DNA of 63,080 bases, from positions 1 to 63,080 of the forward strand of contig NZ_BTHK01000017.1 of assembly GCF_033242365.1 (NCBI RefSeq), written 5' to 3'. Source of the DNA: Lachnoanaerobaculum sanguinis (GTDB lineage Bacteria; Bacillota; Clostridia; Lachnospirales; Lachnospiraceae). A program made the position numbers and the translations under genes. Of the stretch, positions 1 to 7,167 are shown piece after piece. Within the stretch, counting starts at the first letter, position 1, and every line of letters begins with the position of its first letter. Below the pieces are notes generated by a model. That model did no database searches. It was not told the DNA's origin and was given only the letters and a program-made list of their open reading frames with translations.

Positions 1-60
1 TACAAAAACAAAGTAAAGGAAAATAAAATACTATTTTTTAAGTTTCAAAACGAAATACAA

Positions 61-100
61 AAGCCCTGAAAGCCAGTAAAACACTGGGTTTCAAGGGCTT
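61..100. terminator. Long hairpin, bidirectional terminator
   Basis: A stem of about 17 base pairs (GCCCTGAAAGCCAGT paired with ACTGGGTTTCAAGGGC, a few G-T or mismatched pairs) closes over a short AAAAC loop. A T-run follows on the plus strand, and TTTTGTATTT follows on the minus strand. It lies directly after the stop codon of the minus-strand gene remnant at 102-201 and would end transcription arriving from the right. Confidence 0.75.
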
Positions 101-101
101 T

Positions 102-201
102 TTAACTTTTAAAACTGTCAAAGACGGGATTATATTCGCACATCCTCATTTTGTCAATATTACAGGGCACTTTTGTAAAACCCATTTCATTGAACGCTTT
201 C
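102..201 (-). pseudogene. 3' remnant of an unrecognised gene
   Basis: One minus-strand frame is open for about 33 codons, reading WKAFNEMGF near its start and EYNPVFDSFKS before a TAA at 102-104, and a strong terminator follows at once. That layout is what the last part of a real gene looks like. No start codon with a ribosome binding site precedes it. Upstream it runs directly into the nucleotidyltransferase 5' remnant (199-256) in another frame, so the two pieces were joined by rearrangement. I do not recognise the family; the AFNEMGF segment would suit the end of an acetyltransferase, but that is a guess. Confidence 0.35.
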
Positions 202-256
202 CAAGATACTCATTTTTACTTATAAAATCATATTAAGGTTTATTTAAAATATCTTT
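199..256 (-). pseudogene. 5' remnant of the nucleotidyltransferase gene (duplicate)
   Basis: This stretch matches the first 20 or so codons of the intact nucleotidyltransferase gene at 3227-4240 (aligned to about 4178-4236). Translated, it reads KDILNKP, a stop, then YDFISKNEYLGK, against KDILNKPEYDFINTNEHLGK in the intact gene, so it is a decayed copy with a nonsense mutation. It ends at the 7-base repeat TATCTTT (250-256), which occurs again at 870-876, on the other side of the DUF1643 gene. Confidence 0.7.
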
Positions 257-303
257 ATAATCAATCATGACTACTACTCCCTGAAATTTTATCTTGTTTT
301 CTT

Positions 304-882
304 CTAACGTATAAAACTTTCACCATCCGAATTAAAATGCAAGCAATTTAACTCTGTGTTATTAGCTACATACAATTGATGTCTTGGATTCCCTTTCACT
401 GTCAGTTTACCACGACACATCCACTTTCTGTCAGAATCAACAGCTACTATTTCCTTTAAACATTCTTTTAGATATTTTCTCTTTTCTATTGCATTTCCCC
501 ATGCTGCTAAAGTTAAAGCATTAGGATAAGCATTAAAAACACTTCTTATCACATAACAGTTTTTCAAAATCAACTCTCTGTCTGCTTTTAAATGCATATC
601 ATTTGGATTAGTCGCTCTTTGTGGATAAAGATTTAACATTATCCAACCGTCACAATTATTTTCTGATGCAATTTTTCTTATTTTTGAAATTGTAGGATCG
701 TCTTTTATATCATTAGCTGTACTTGGATTTACTCCAAAACATATAATAGTATTAGTCCCGACCTCTCCTAACATAAAGCGTACTTTATCATCACCTATAT
801 ATAATACATCACCATTCTTTTTATCTCTCCAAAAACTTTCAAGCGAGTTTTTTATGGTTTCTTTTTTATTATCTTTCATCAC
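304..882 (-). CDS. DUF1643 domain protein
   Basis: The 192-residue product matches the DUF1643 family: it carries the conserved segments GVNPSTAN (about residues 50-57) and NLYPQRATNP (about 84-93), followed by a LAAWGNA-like strand. The family has no established enzymatic role; members are small cytoplasmic proteins often found on mobile DNA. The start is GTG at 882 or, more likely, the adjacent ATG at 879. That ATG and the GAGGAG upstream of it are the duplicated translation start of the nucleotidyltransferase gene at 4240, so this gene appears to have captured another gene's ribosome binding site. Identical 7-base repeats TATCTTT lie at 250-256 and 870-876. The gene looks intact. Confidence 0.8.
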   Translation of the reverse strand: MMKDNKKETIKNSLESFWRDKKNGDVLYIGDDKVRFMLGEVGTNTIICFGVNPSTANDIKDDPTISKIRKIASENNCDGWIMLNLYPQRATNPNDMHLKADRELILKNCYVIRSVFNAYPNALTLAAWGNAIEKRKYLKECLKEIVAVDSDRKWMCRGKLTVKGNPRHQLYVANNTELNCLHFNSDGESFIR

Positions 883-1196
883 TTACTTTTTACTCCTCAT
901 ACCCTTAGGCAACCGGTATTATTAATCGTTCTGTTTGAACCGGACTTGATATCAATTTACTTTTGATTTTATCATATATACACTATTTTTGGCTTTTGTT
1001 TCAAATAAAAGGCCGTTGCCAAACAGATTATATCCGTTAGACAACAGCCCTATTACTTATCATTATGATTACTTGCCAAGTCTTAACTTACCTAAAGCAT
1101 CTGTAGACATAATAACCGCATACAACTAATCAGGTGTTACGTCTCCTACATGGTTATGTATTGTTTCACCCTTTACACAGGCATTCTTTTCTATAT
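877..1196 (-). repeat. Duplicated segment, copy 1 (nucleotidyltransferase start to gldA 3' end)
   Basis: About 320 bases align with 4237-4560. The segment includes the start region of the nucleotidyltransferase, the intergenic spacer, the gldA terminator hairpin (1015-1045) and the last 43 codons of gldA. The offset changes slightly because of small indels. In this copy the T-run after the hairpin has decayed and the gldA part has a nonsense codon. Homology stops near 1196, where a toxin-gene remnant begins. Confidence 0.85.
1069..1196 (-). pseudogene. 3' fragment of glycerol dehydrogenase gene
   Basis: The minus strand encodes NACVKGETIHNHVGDVTPD, then a TAG stop, then decayed codons that end in LGK and the native stop. 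The intact gldA gene (4433-5527) has the same segment with LAGDVTPDELYAA in its place. The fragment covers only the C-terminal 43 residues, has no start and is interrupted, so it cannot make enzyme. It is part of the duplicated block described at 877-1196. Confidence 0.8.
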
Positions 1197-1234
1197 TAAG
1201 CACTACTAATTTAAACATTAATGATATTTTTTCA

Positions 1235-1345
1235 TTAAAAAACTTTTCCATCAGACTGCTCACTTTTCTTTTCAAACAAGAGGTATGAGATAAAACTATC
1301 AGGATCATTCTCTGCATTCCGCATCAAAACAATCTTATAATCCAT
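1235..1345 (-). pseudogene. Truncated RelE/ParE-family toxin gene
   Basis: The ATG at 1345 overlaps the last codons of the antitoxin-like gene (1335-1556), the usual arrangement of a type II module. The 36-residue product begins MDYKIVLMRNAE and continues with FISYLLFEKKSEQ, which resembles the N-terminal helices of RelE/ParE-family toxins (normally 90-110 residues). It stops early and the DNA then runs into the gldA fragment at about 1196, so the C-terminal two thirds, including the catalytic or gyrase-contact strands, is gone. Family assignment rests on motif resemblance only. Confidence 0.5.
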
Positions 1346-1556
1346 ATTTTGACCTCATATCTGAAATCACATCATCTGCATCTCTAAACTTTTCCTGTTC
1401 TCCGGATTTTTTCAGTTTTGTAAGTAGCTCTTTCTCGGTCATAGGTGCATATGGATTTGATACTGCCTGTCTTTTTATTTCAAACGGAAATCCATTTGTT
1501 GCAACCACCTGTGTTAAAAAAATTTTATTACTTTTGTTACTTGCTATTTTCCACAC
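1335..1556 (-). CDS. Antitoxin-like protein of a type II module
   Basis: A 73-residue protein starting from GTG at 1556, with only a weak GAG upstream. Its C-terminal half (YAPMTEKELLTKLKKS to DADDVISDMRSKYGL) resembles the toxin-binding tails of small Firmicute antitoxins paired with RelE/ParE toxins. The N-terminal 20 residues do not look like a DNA-binding fold, so the front may have been replaced or decayed. The stop codon overlaps the start of the toxin remnant. With the toxin truncated, the protein probably has no partner here. It could equally be a non-functional remnant itself. Confidence 0.45.
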   Translation of the reverse strand: MWKIASNKSNKIFLTQVVATNGFPFEIKRQAVSNPYAPMTEKELLTKLKKSGEQEKFRDADDVISDMRSKYGL

Positions 1557-1915
1557 CTCACTTTCATATGTTCAGACTATTCTAGTGTTAATACATTACT
1601 GTTTCAATAACATTTGTATTTGTTTTGCAAAATACAAGTATTCTTCTTTTATGTTATACTAATACCAACGACAATTCATACACCCGGTCCAAGAGATGCA
1701 CTTCCTTCAACAATATCTATATTTCCTCCAGCCGTACTAGAATCAATAATATATATACCTTTAATATGCCTCTTACTTAACTATATATTTTGAAAAATCT
1801 TTTTAATTCAAGAGATAATCACGAGATTTTTTTAATCTACTATATACTTAAATAAAAGCACATTTTTTTATCTTGTGAAAATCTCCTCATTTTCGCAAGA
1901 TAATCACGAGATAGA
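1557..1915. other. 359-base gap: repeats and a short coding remnant
   Basis: No complete gene is visible. On the minus strand 1676-1777 is open for about 34 codons and reads IYIIDSSTAGGNIDIVEG before a TGA, with no start codon; it looks like a leftover 3' end of an unknown gene. The 16-base sequence GAGATAATCACGAGAT occurs at 1812-1827 and, with one change, at 1897-1912. A 12-base-pair inverted repeat with one mismatch (1871-1882 with 1889-1900) lies next to the second copy. Since a T-run lies on the wrong side for the minus strand, I do not call it a terminator. Confidence 0.4.
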
Positions 1916-2401
1916 TTATGCCATTTGTTTCTTTATATTATCCATAGCCATCTGTAGTTGTGTTAAAAACTCAACACTCTCAATACCAATTCTATACTTA
2001 GTAGACGGACCATTTCCAATTTTCATTATTAACTTCTTCTCTTCTAGAACCTGAACAGCTTTTCTTACTTTATACTCTGTTGTCGACAATATATCTTTAA
2101 TTGTATTGACAGAAACAGGCTTTCCATTCTTGGCAATATATCTAAGAATATTTTTCTCATCTGCCTCAAGTTCAGGATATGAATCAGCAAGATCAATATT
2201 CCAAACTTTAATCTCGGTATGTTCAATATCAGAAACTATTTCAGGCCTTCTAAAATCGTTTTGAATAGCTGCTTTATAGATCAAAGGTCCTCCAAATCCC
2301 TGTCGTTCTGACGCTCCAAGTAATCTGAATAACTTCATGATTATTTCATTACGAGGTCTTGAATCACCGCCTACTAAGAATTGCTTTGTAGATACAAGCA
2401 T
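1916..2401 (-). pseudogene. C-terminal part of an AAA-4/RecG-like C-domain regulator (truncated)
   Basis: The 161 residues match only the back half of the AlbA_2 (Schlafen-type, formerly AAA-4) ATP-binding regulators: the segment RNEIIMKLFRLLGASERQGFG followed by the IYKAA region corresponds to the RecG-like C-terminal domain, and about residues 85-140 (ADEKNILRYIAKNGK to STKYRIG) form a winged helix. Complete family members are roughly 400-500 residues with an N-terminal AlbA_2 domain, which is absent: only 41 bases separate this ORF from the next gene. The frame itself is undamaged, so a short DNA-binding protein could still be made, but I read it as a truncated gene. Confidence 0.6.
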
Positions 2402-2442
2402 TTTCCCCGGATTGTTAAAACAAACTTATCAGTTTTTTTATT

Positions 2443-3237
2443 CTACAGACAAAATCTTTCCAGCACCCATCTAAACTCCTCTTCCAGCGCATCCCAGTCG
2501 GTGTTCCTGTCATCCTCCATTGTTTCCACAATCGACTTATAATACTCCAACTTCTCTTCTATATCATTATTTATCACTTCAACCCTTGGGCCTTTTTCTG
2601 ATTCAGACATTTTCACCTTCTTTGCAAGTAAATCCTCTACTGCAGCCTTCATATCTTCCTCAAGAACGGTATTAACCAATTCATCAAAGAGTACCGGCGG
2701 TGGGCATTTCTTTTCTTCAATCCATTTGCATGCAAGAATAGGTCTCAGCACGTAAAAATACTTTTTATAATTTACCATATCATCACATAGATAATCGTAG
2801 TAGTTCTTTTTTGCCGTACCGTAGTAATGATAAAGTGCCGATTTACATGCAAAGTATTTGCATGCCGTTCTGTCATAAAGCTCCTTCCACTCATCCGTAG
2901 TGTAATACACAATAGGAGAATTGCTCCACTCAAATAATGTAGCATTTGATTTATGAAAGTGCTTTAATGCCTTTTTTATATCCCAACCGTTGATATCAAG
3001 CACTTCATTTAATTCCCAATCAATAAAATCCTTGTTCTCACGAAGTGATAAATAAAAGTTTTTATTTCTTACATATATAAATCTTACATCATAGTCGCTA
3101 TCCGGCGAAGCAAATCCCCAGGCTCTGCTGCCCGATTCAATAGCGTGTAGCACTTTTATATTCTCTTTTTCTTCTATTTCTCTGATCTTTATAAGAACCA
3201 GTTCTTCTATATTTCCTTCAAAATTCTCATATCTCAT
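2443..3237 (-). CDS. YcgL-type predicted nucleotidyltransferase 1
   Basis: A 264-residue cytoplasmic protein of the DNA polymerase beta-like nucleotidyltransferase fold, in the group annotated as predicted nucleotidyltransferase YcgL. The signature GSRAWGFASPDSDYDVRFIY (about residues 37-56) contains the GS motif and the two metal-binding aspartates in DYD. A helical domain with conserved tyrosines follows (YHYYGTAKKNY, about 137-147). It starts inside the end of the next gene upstream (11-base overlap), so the pair is cotranscribed and probably translationally coupled. Substrate unknown; related folds add nucleotides to RNA, proteins or small molecules, including in toxin and antibiotic-resistance systems. 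Confidence 0.75.
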   Translation of the reverse strand: MRYENFEGNIEELVLIKIREIEEKENIKVLHAIESGSRAWGFASPDSDYDVRFIYVRNKNFYLSLRENKDFIDWELNEVLDINGWDIKKALKHFHKSNATLFEWSNSPIVYYTTDEWKELYDRTACKYFACKSALYHYYGTAKKNYYDYLCDDMVNYKKYFYVLRPILACKWIEEKKCPPPVLFDELVNTVLEEDMKAAVEDLLAKKVKMSESEKGPRVEVINNDIEEKLEYYKSIVETMEDDRNTDWDALEEEFRWVLERFCL

Positions 3238-4240
3238 CTCGAATCACCATTTCATTTATTGTCATTACAAGTTCCTGAACTCTTTTAAAATCCGGCTTAG
3301 CCGGAAGATCTGTGTGCTCAGCCACATAATGCAAACGTCTTTCATACTCTCTCATCATATCATAGAAGCTGTCCGAAAAAGTTCCCTCATCTGTTTGATA
3401 TTTTCCAAAACGAATATCCATCAATAAATCATGTTCTTTTTCTCTATATGTATTGATTTCTCCCTTTTCCAGTATATCAATGGCCATCATAAATAATCTG
3501 ATAAGATGCATGGCGTGCTTATTCAAATGAAGATCATCTTTCTTTTTATTTCTCTTGCCTATTTTATCATAGTCTTTTACAACATTTGACATTGTATTCC
3601 ACATACTCGCATAATCTCTTAGCGGATAGTGATTTAGCTTTGCGTTTACAAATATCTCAGTTTCAAGCTCAGGGTTAACCGACTTATCTATAAAAATTTC
3701 CAGACTTCCGTTTTCAAAGTTCTTATAACTTGAGTTGAAACTGTACATTGCATTCTTTACAGAATTAAAAATATGCTGTTCTTTTTCACTTTGTGGAAAT
3801 GTGTCTCTGGCAAGTGCATTCTGTAATCTTCTAAGTTGCGCATCCGCATACCCTCCAAATGACTGAATAGCTCTTTTTGATAAAAACAATCGTTTATTAT
3901 CAAGAAGCATTTTCCCGATATCATTAAGATATAGATAATTATCCGGTGCAAGGCCAAGCAACTCTATTGTATTCGGATTGCAACTCAAAAGTAAATTCAC
4001 CATTTTATTGAATGCATAGATAACAGTATCCGTATTATCATCCACATACTGTTCAAACTGCGTAAGTCCTATAAGATCGGACTTTTTATTTAGAGCAATT
4101 CCTCTTATATCTATATCACTACCTTCTATATTTGTCCCATATGCATAGCTCCCTGCAAGCCCAAGCAAAATCACATGCTTTCCAAGATGCTCATTAGTAT
4201 TTATAAAATCATATTCGGGTTTGTTTAAAATATCTTTCAT
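3227..4240 (-). CDS. YcgL-type predicted nucleotidyltransferase 2
   Basis: A 337-residue paralogue of the following gene in fold but not close in sequence. The catalytic signature GLAGSYAYGTNIEGSDIDIR (about residues 27-46) has the GS pair and the DID metal ligands. The rest is helical, with no signal peptide or membrane segment. The start ATG at 4240 follows GAGGAG at a long spacing, and the same start region was copied to 877-900. Partner and substrate are unknown. The two-enzyme overlapping operon suggests that the proteins act together. Confidence 0.75.
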   Translation of the reverse strand: MKDILNKPEYDFINTNEHLGKHVILLGLAGSYAYGTNIEGSDIDIRGIALNKKSDLIGLTQFEQYVDDNTDTVIYAFNKMVNLLLSCNPNTIELLGLAPDNYLYLNDIGKMLLDNKRLFLSKRAIQSFGGYADAQLRRLQNALARDTFPQSEKEQHIFNSVKNAMYSFNSSYKNFENGSLEIFIDKSVNPELETEIFVNAKLNHYPLRDYASMWNTMSNVVKDYDKIGKRNKKKDDLHLNKHAMHLIRLFMMAIDILEKGEINTYREKEHDLLMDIRFGKYQTDEGTFSDSFYDMMREYERRLHYVAEHTDLPAKPDFKRVQELVMTINEMVIRDEI

Positions 4241-4560
4241 TCTCTTACTATTTTACTCCTCATATCCTCAAGCACTCGGTATTCTTAATCTTTCTTTTTG
4301 AACCTAACTTGATATCAATTTACTTATGATTTTATCACATATACATTATATTTTGACTTTTATTTCAAATAAAAAAGCCGTTGCCAAACAGATATATCCG
4401 TTAGACAACAGCCCTATTACTTATCATTATGATTACTTGCCAAGTCTTGCCTTACCTAAAGCATCTGTAGCTATTATAGCCGCATACAACTCATCAGGTG
4501 TTACGTCTCCGGCAAGGTTATGTATTGTTTCTCCCTTTACGCAGGCATTCTTTGCTATAG
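4237..4560 (-). repeat. Duplicated segment, copy 2 (intact parent)
   Basis: This is the functional counterpart of 877-1196: it spans the start region of the nucleotidyltransferase gene, the spacer, the gldA terminator and the last codons of gldA. Here the flanking genes are intact on both sides, so this is the parent locus. The homology with the first copy also includes the nucleotidyltransferase 5' end (about 4178-4236 against 199-256). Confidence 0.85.
4371..4412 (-). terminator. gldA terminator
   Basis: On the minus strand GTTGTCTAACGG pairs with CTGTTTGGCAAC with one mismatch and G-T pairs, and TTTTTT follows. It lies 20 bases beyond the gldA stop codon and ends the gldA transcript before the nucleotidyltransferase pair. 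Confidence 0.8.
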
Positions 4561-5527
4561 TATGAAGATCCTCATCTGTAAAATCTCCAAGCTCTGCAAT
4601 TGTAATAGGCAGTCCTACTTCAAGGCAGAAATTCTGTATATCCTCAAACTCGGCCTTATCCGCACACTCAAGTGTCAGCTGTATCAAAGTACCGAATGCC
4701 ACACAATTTCCATGATATGCCTCATGTCCTCCAAGTGAAGTAACTCCGTTATAAAATGAGTGAGGAGCCGCACAGTTTACATTATCTGCTCCTACACCTG
4801 AAAGATAAACCGTAGCCTCTATAATTGCATCCAAAGCAGGAGTAACAACATTATTCTCACAGGCCGCTATAGCCGCTTTTCCGTATTTTCTTAAGGTATC
4901 ATAGCAAGCCTTTGCAATCGCCATACCTGCTCTTGTAATACCGCCGCTCTCCAAGCTTGGTGACTCTGTACGAAGTGAAGCTCTTCCTTCAAAGTATGTT
5001 CCAAGAGCATCTCCCATTCCTGCAATCAAAAACTTTACAGGCGCATTAGCTATAACACCACTGTCTACAAGTACCGCATCAGGGTTTTGCGGATAGAATA
5101 AATATTTATTAAAGCTTCCGTCATCATTATATATAACGGAAAGTCCTGTACAAGGTGCATCTGTAGCCGCAACTGTAGGTATTATAACTATTCTCTTACC
5201 CATGTAGTATGCTGTTGCCTTAGCCGCATCCACTGCCGAACCGCCGCCTACCGCAACAACAACGTCAATCTTATCAGTCTCAACAATATCCTGCATTTTC
5301 TTTATCTCGCTGATACTTGACATACCTCCGAAGACTTCATATCTGCGATAATCATCTTCTCCTTCAAAGCTCTTTTCCAAATCTTCATGGCAGCTGTTGT
5401 AACCACTGTTTGAACAGACAAACAACCATCTCTTTCCCATATACTCCATTTCCTTGCGGAACTGAAGCAAAGCTCCTTTTCCCTGTACATACTTGAGTGG
5501 TGCACGCATCATTCTTAAACGTTTCAT
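4433..5527 (-). CDS. gldA: Glycerol dehydrogenase
   Basis: Oxidises glycerol to dihydroxyacetone with NAD+ in the cytoplasm. The 364-residue length is normal for the iron-containing alcohol dehydrogenase family. The NAD-binding segment AVGGGSAVDAAKA lies near residues 91-103, and the three metal ligands sit in GMGDALGTYFEGRA (Asp), APHSFYNG (His) and EAYHGNCVAFG (His). The start ATG follows TGGAGG in the spacer, and a promoter is visible upstream. The gene is monocistronic, bounded by its own terminator. glpK lies 5 kb away, so glycerol could be handled by two routes. The 3' end has been duplicated at 1069-1196. Confidence 0.93.
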   Translation of the reverse strand: MKRLRMMRAPLKYVQGKGALLQFRKEMEYMGKRWLFVCSNSGYNSCHEDLEKSFEGEDDYRRYEVFGGMSSISEIKKMQDIVETDKIDVVVAVGGGSAVDAAKATAYYMGKRIVIIPTVAATDAPCTGLSVIYNDDGSFNKYLFYPQNPDAVLVDSGVIANAPVKFLIAGMGDALGTYFEGRASLRTESPSLESGGITRAGMAIAKACYDTLRKYGKAAIAACENNVVTPALDAIIEATVYLSGVGADNVNCAAPHSFYNGVTSLGGHEAYHGNCVAFGTLIQLTLECADKAEFEDIQNFCLEVGLPITIAELGDFTDEDLHTIAKNACVKGETIHNLAGDVTPDELYAAIIATDALGKARLGK

Positions 5528-5597
5528 AACAAAACCTCCATTAAAACCGTCAAGCTTTGAAACTATGTCAAAACTTTAACATATATTGCTAAGAACT

Positions 5598-5625
5598 ATT
5601 GTAGCACAAAGATTGTATTTTTCAA
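5598..5625 (-). promoter_or_regulatory. Promoter of gldA
   Basis: Minus-strand TTGAAA (5620-5625), a 16-base spacer and TACAAT (5598-5603) form a good sigma-A-type promoter about 70 bases before the gldA start codon. Confidence 0.6.
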
Positions 5626-5628
5626 TTC

Positions 5629-5818
5629 TTATTTTATTCCCTCATAATGCGTCCACATGCGTGCTACTTTTACCACACCTTCATACGCTATACCATTCTC
5701 GATAATCTCATCACTATAAACTTCATATACTAATCTGTGCTGAATATTTATACGCCTTGAATAAAACCCGGTAATTTTTGTCTTTATCAGCCTTTTTACT
5801 GAATTTAACCAAATACAT
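5629..5818 (-). pseudogene. yoeB toxin gene with internal deletion and frameshift
   Basis: The ATG at 5818 directly follows the antitoxin TAA and begins MYLVKFSKKADKDK, the usual N-terminus of Txe/YoeB mRNA interferases. The C-terminal part (GFYSRRINIQHRLVYEV to ARMWTHYEG) is also intact, including the catalytic-region arginine and the terminal His-Tyr, but in another frame. The 35-40 residues that should lie between (the AGL...NPFQTPPPYE region with catalytic glutamates) are absent. The gene therefore carries a deletion plus a frameshift and should not make an active ribosome-dependent RNase. Confidence 0.8.
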
Positions 5819-6073
5819 TTACCACTCCTCATTCGGGTTATAGGATGTACATTCAGAAATATCTTCATCTCTTGATTCAAGAATACTCTCTGTCATTCCG
5901 GGTATTGAATTTAGATATAGTGTTTCCTGAATTGCCAGCCAATCATCTTCAGATATTAATACAGCATTTTTCCCTCTGTTATTTGTTATAATTATCGGCT
6001 GCGAATATTCATTAACATCTGAAACAGTTTGGTAAAGATTCGCTCTTGCCTTTGTTATACTAATTGCAGTCAT
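5819..6073 (-). CDS. YefM/Phd-family antitoxin
   Basis: An 84-residue antitoxin with a typical Phd/YefM N-terminal DNA-binding fold (TAISITKARANLYQTVSDV and PIIITNNRGKNAVLISEDDW) and an acidic C-terminal tail that would wrap the toxin. The ribosome binding site AAGGAGATAA lies just ahead of the ATG. In intact modules it neutralises YoeB and represses its own promoter. Here the toxin that follows without a gap is broken, so the antitoxin is probably kept only as a repressor, or to neutralise a YoeB encoded elsewhere. Confidence 0.85.
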   Translation of the reverse strand: MTAISITKARANLYQTVSDVNEYSQPIIITNNRGKNAVLISEDDWLAIQETLYLNSIPGMTESILESRDEDISECTSYNPNEEW

Positions 6074-6100
6074 AATATTATCTCCTTACAAAGAAAGTAT

Positions 6101-6121
6101 AACGTACTTTTTTTACGTACG
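6101..6121. promoter_or_regulatory. Probable antitoxin operator
   Basis: ACGTAC (6101-6106) and GTACGT (6116-6121) form an inverted repeat 28 bases upstream of the antitoxin start. GTAC-centred palindromes are typical binding sites for YefM-type autorepressors, so this is a likely operator; the match is by eye. Confidence 0.45.
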
Positions 6122-6137
6122 TCAATTGCAAGCGTTT

Positions 6138-6980
6138 TTATTCATTATAAACCTTACCGCCTTCTCCCAATACCTCTTTAAACATTTTATAATTATACTC
6201 GCTGTTTCCTCTTCCATATACAGCAAATAAAATTTTATCAAACAGCTTCCACATTTTTTCTTCAACGATCAATTCTTTAAAATATCCTGCGACATTGCGG
6301 GCATCATGTCCGAATGCTCCACAGCCCCACGCTCCCAATGTAATTGTTCTATATCCGAATCTTGCCGCACAGTATAGATACTGTCTGAGCCTTTTCTTCA
6401 TCACACTATCAAGGGCCTCTTGTGACTGTCCATATGCCCTGTCAAACAGATTCGGTGCAGGAATAGTCATAACAGCTGTGGTATAAGGTTTAGGAATAAA
6501 TTCCAAATCTATATTTCTAAATACATCTACCACAGGTGACAGAAGCATATAATCGGAATCAAATGCCGTTCCAAATTTAAAATTAAACTTATACATCTTA
6601 GAAGCCTTGGGTGAACTTATAGATTCGTACAAAGTACTCTGCCTGCATAGACACTCTTCCTGTGCACAAGCCCCACTTTTATAGCCACCTCCCGGATGAT
6701 ATGCATTGGCAAAATTCATTACCAAATCTGAGAGATATTCAAAGCTGTCTGCGTTTACAACAGAGATTTCACATTTTGAAGAGTATTTAAACTCCCCGGC
6801 AAAAAACTTGTCCTTATCCTCCACAATATCTTTAATAACATTAGGTGAGAGTACCACTACATTCCTATGTTTTTCCAAATCATGCGGCAGTTTTATAAAC
6901 TTACCTTCATTATAAAATCCGTTGTTCTTTAAAATCCTCTTGTTCTCTTCATACACCACAATATTAGCTAATCTGGACAT
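6138..6980 (-). CDS. Bacterial poly(ADP-ribose) glycohydrolase-like macrodomain protein (TIGR02452 family)
   Basis: A predicted ADP-ribose hydrolase that removes ADP-ribose polymers or caps in the cytoplasm. The diagnostic catalytic loop is present: NFANAYHPGGGYKSGACAQE followed by E, that is, a GGG loop and the QEE glutamate pair (about residues 90-110 of the shorter form). The C-terminal macrodomain signature LGAWGCGAFGHD is also intact. I place the start at 6980 (MSRLANIVVYEE) because GGAGG sits 6 bases before it; a longer frame to 7034 lacks a binding site. The product is about 280 residues, normal for the family. It is monocistronic. Confidence 0.85.
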   Translation of the reverse strand: MSRLANIVVYEENKRILKNNGFYNEGKFIKLPHDLEKHRNVVVLSPNVIKDIVEDKDKFFAGEFKYSSKCEISVVNADSFEYLSDLVMNFANAYHPGGGYKSGACAQEECLCRQSTLYESISSPKASKMYKFNFKFGTAFDSDYMLLSPVVDVFRNIDLEFIPKPYTTAVMTIPAPNLFDRAYGQSQEALDSVMKKRLRQYLYCAARFGYRTITLGAWGCGAFGHDARNVAGYFKELIVEEKMWKLFDKILFAVYGRGNSEYNYKMFKEVLGEGGKVYNE

Positions 6981-7067
6981 AATTACCTCCGTTAATACAT
7001 TTACTGTAATTATCATATCAGACATGCTGTACATCTTTTCGGACTTTGGTAGTGATTTTAAAGAATT

Positions 7068-7099
7068 TAAAAAGACAGCTAATCATTAGATTAACTGCC
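7068..7099 (-). terminator. Terminator after the DUF6718 gene
   Basis: GGCAGTTAATC pairs with GATTAGCTGTC on the minus strand with two mismatches, and TTTTT follows. It ends transcripts coming from 7168-8114. Confidence 0.6.
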
Positions 7100-7101
7100 T
7101 G

Positions 7102-7135
7102 AAAGTATATTCCATATAAAAGTATATTCCATATA
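7102..7135. repeat. Two tandem copies of a 17-base sequence
   Basis: AAAGTATATTCCATATA occurs at 7102-7118 and again, identical and head to tail, at 7119-7135; a partial third copy (AAAGTATTCCA) follows at about 7145. It lies in the spacer between the terminator hairpin and the DUF6718 gene. Confidence 0.8.
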
Positions 7136-7167
7136 ATATAAAAAAAGTATTCCACACATTGTATATG

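Noticed and set aside
1126..1317. A 63-codon protein on the minus strand
   Set aside because: It joins an out-of-frame part of the toxin remnant to the gldA 3' fragment; neither part has the features of an independent gene.
1871..1900. Terminator for the truncated AAA-4 gene
   Set aside because: The inverted repeat is good, but on the minus strand it is followed by an A-run rather than a T-run.
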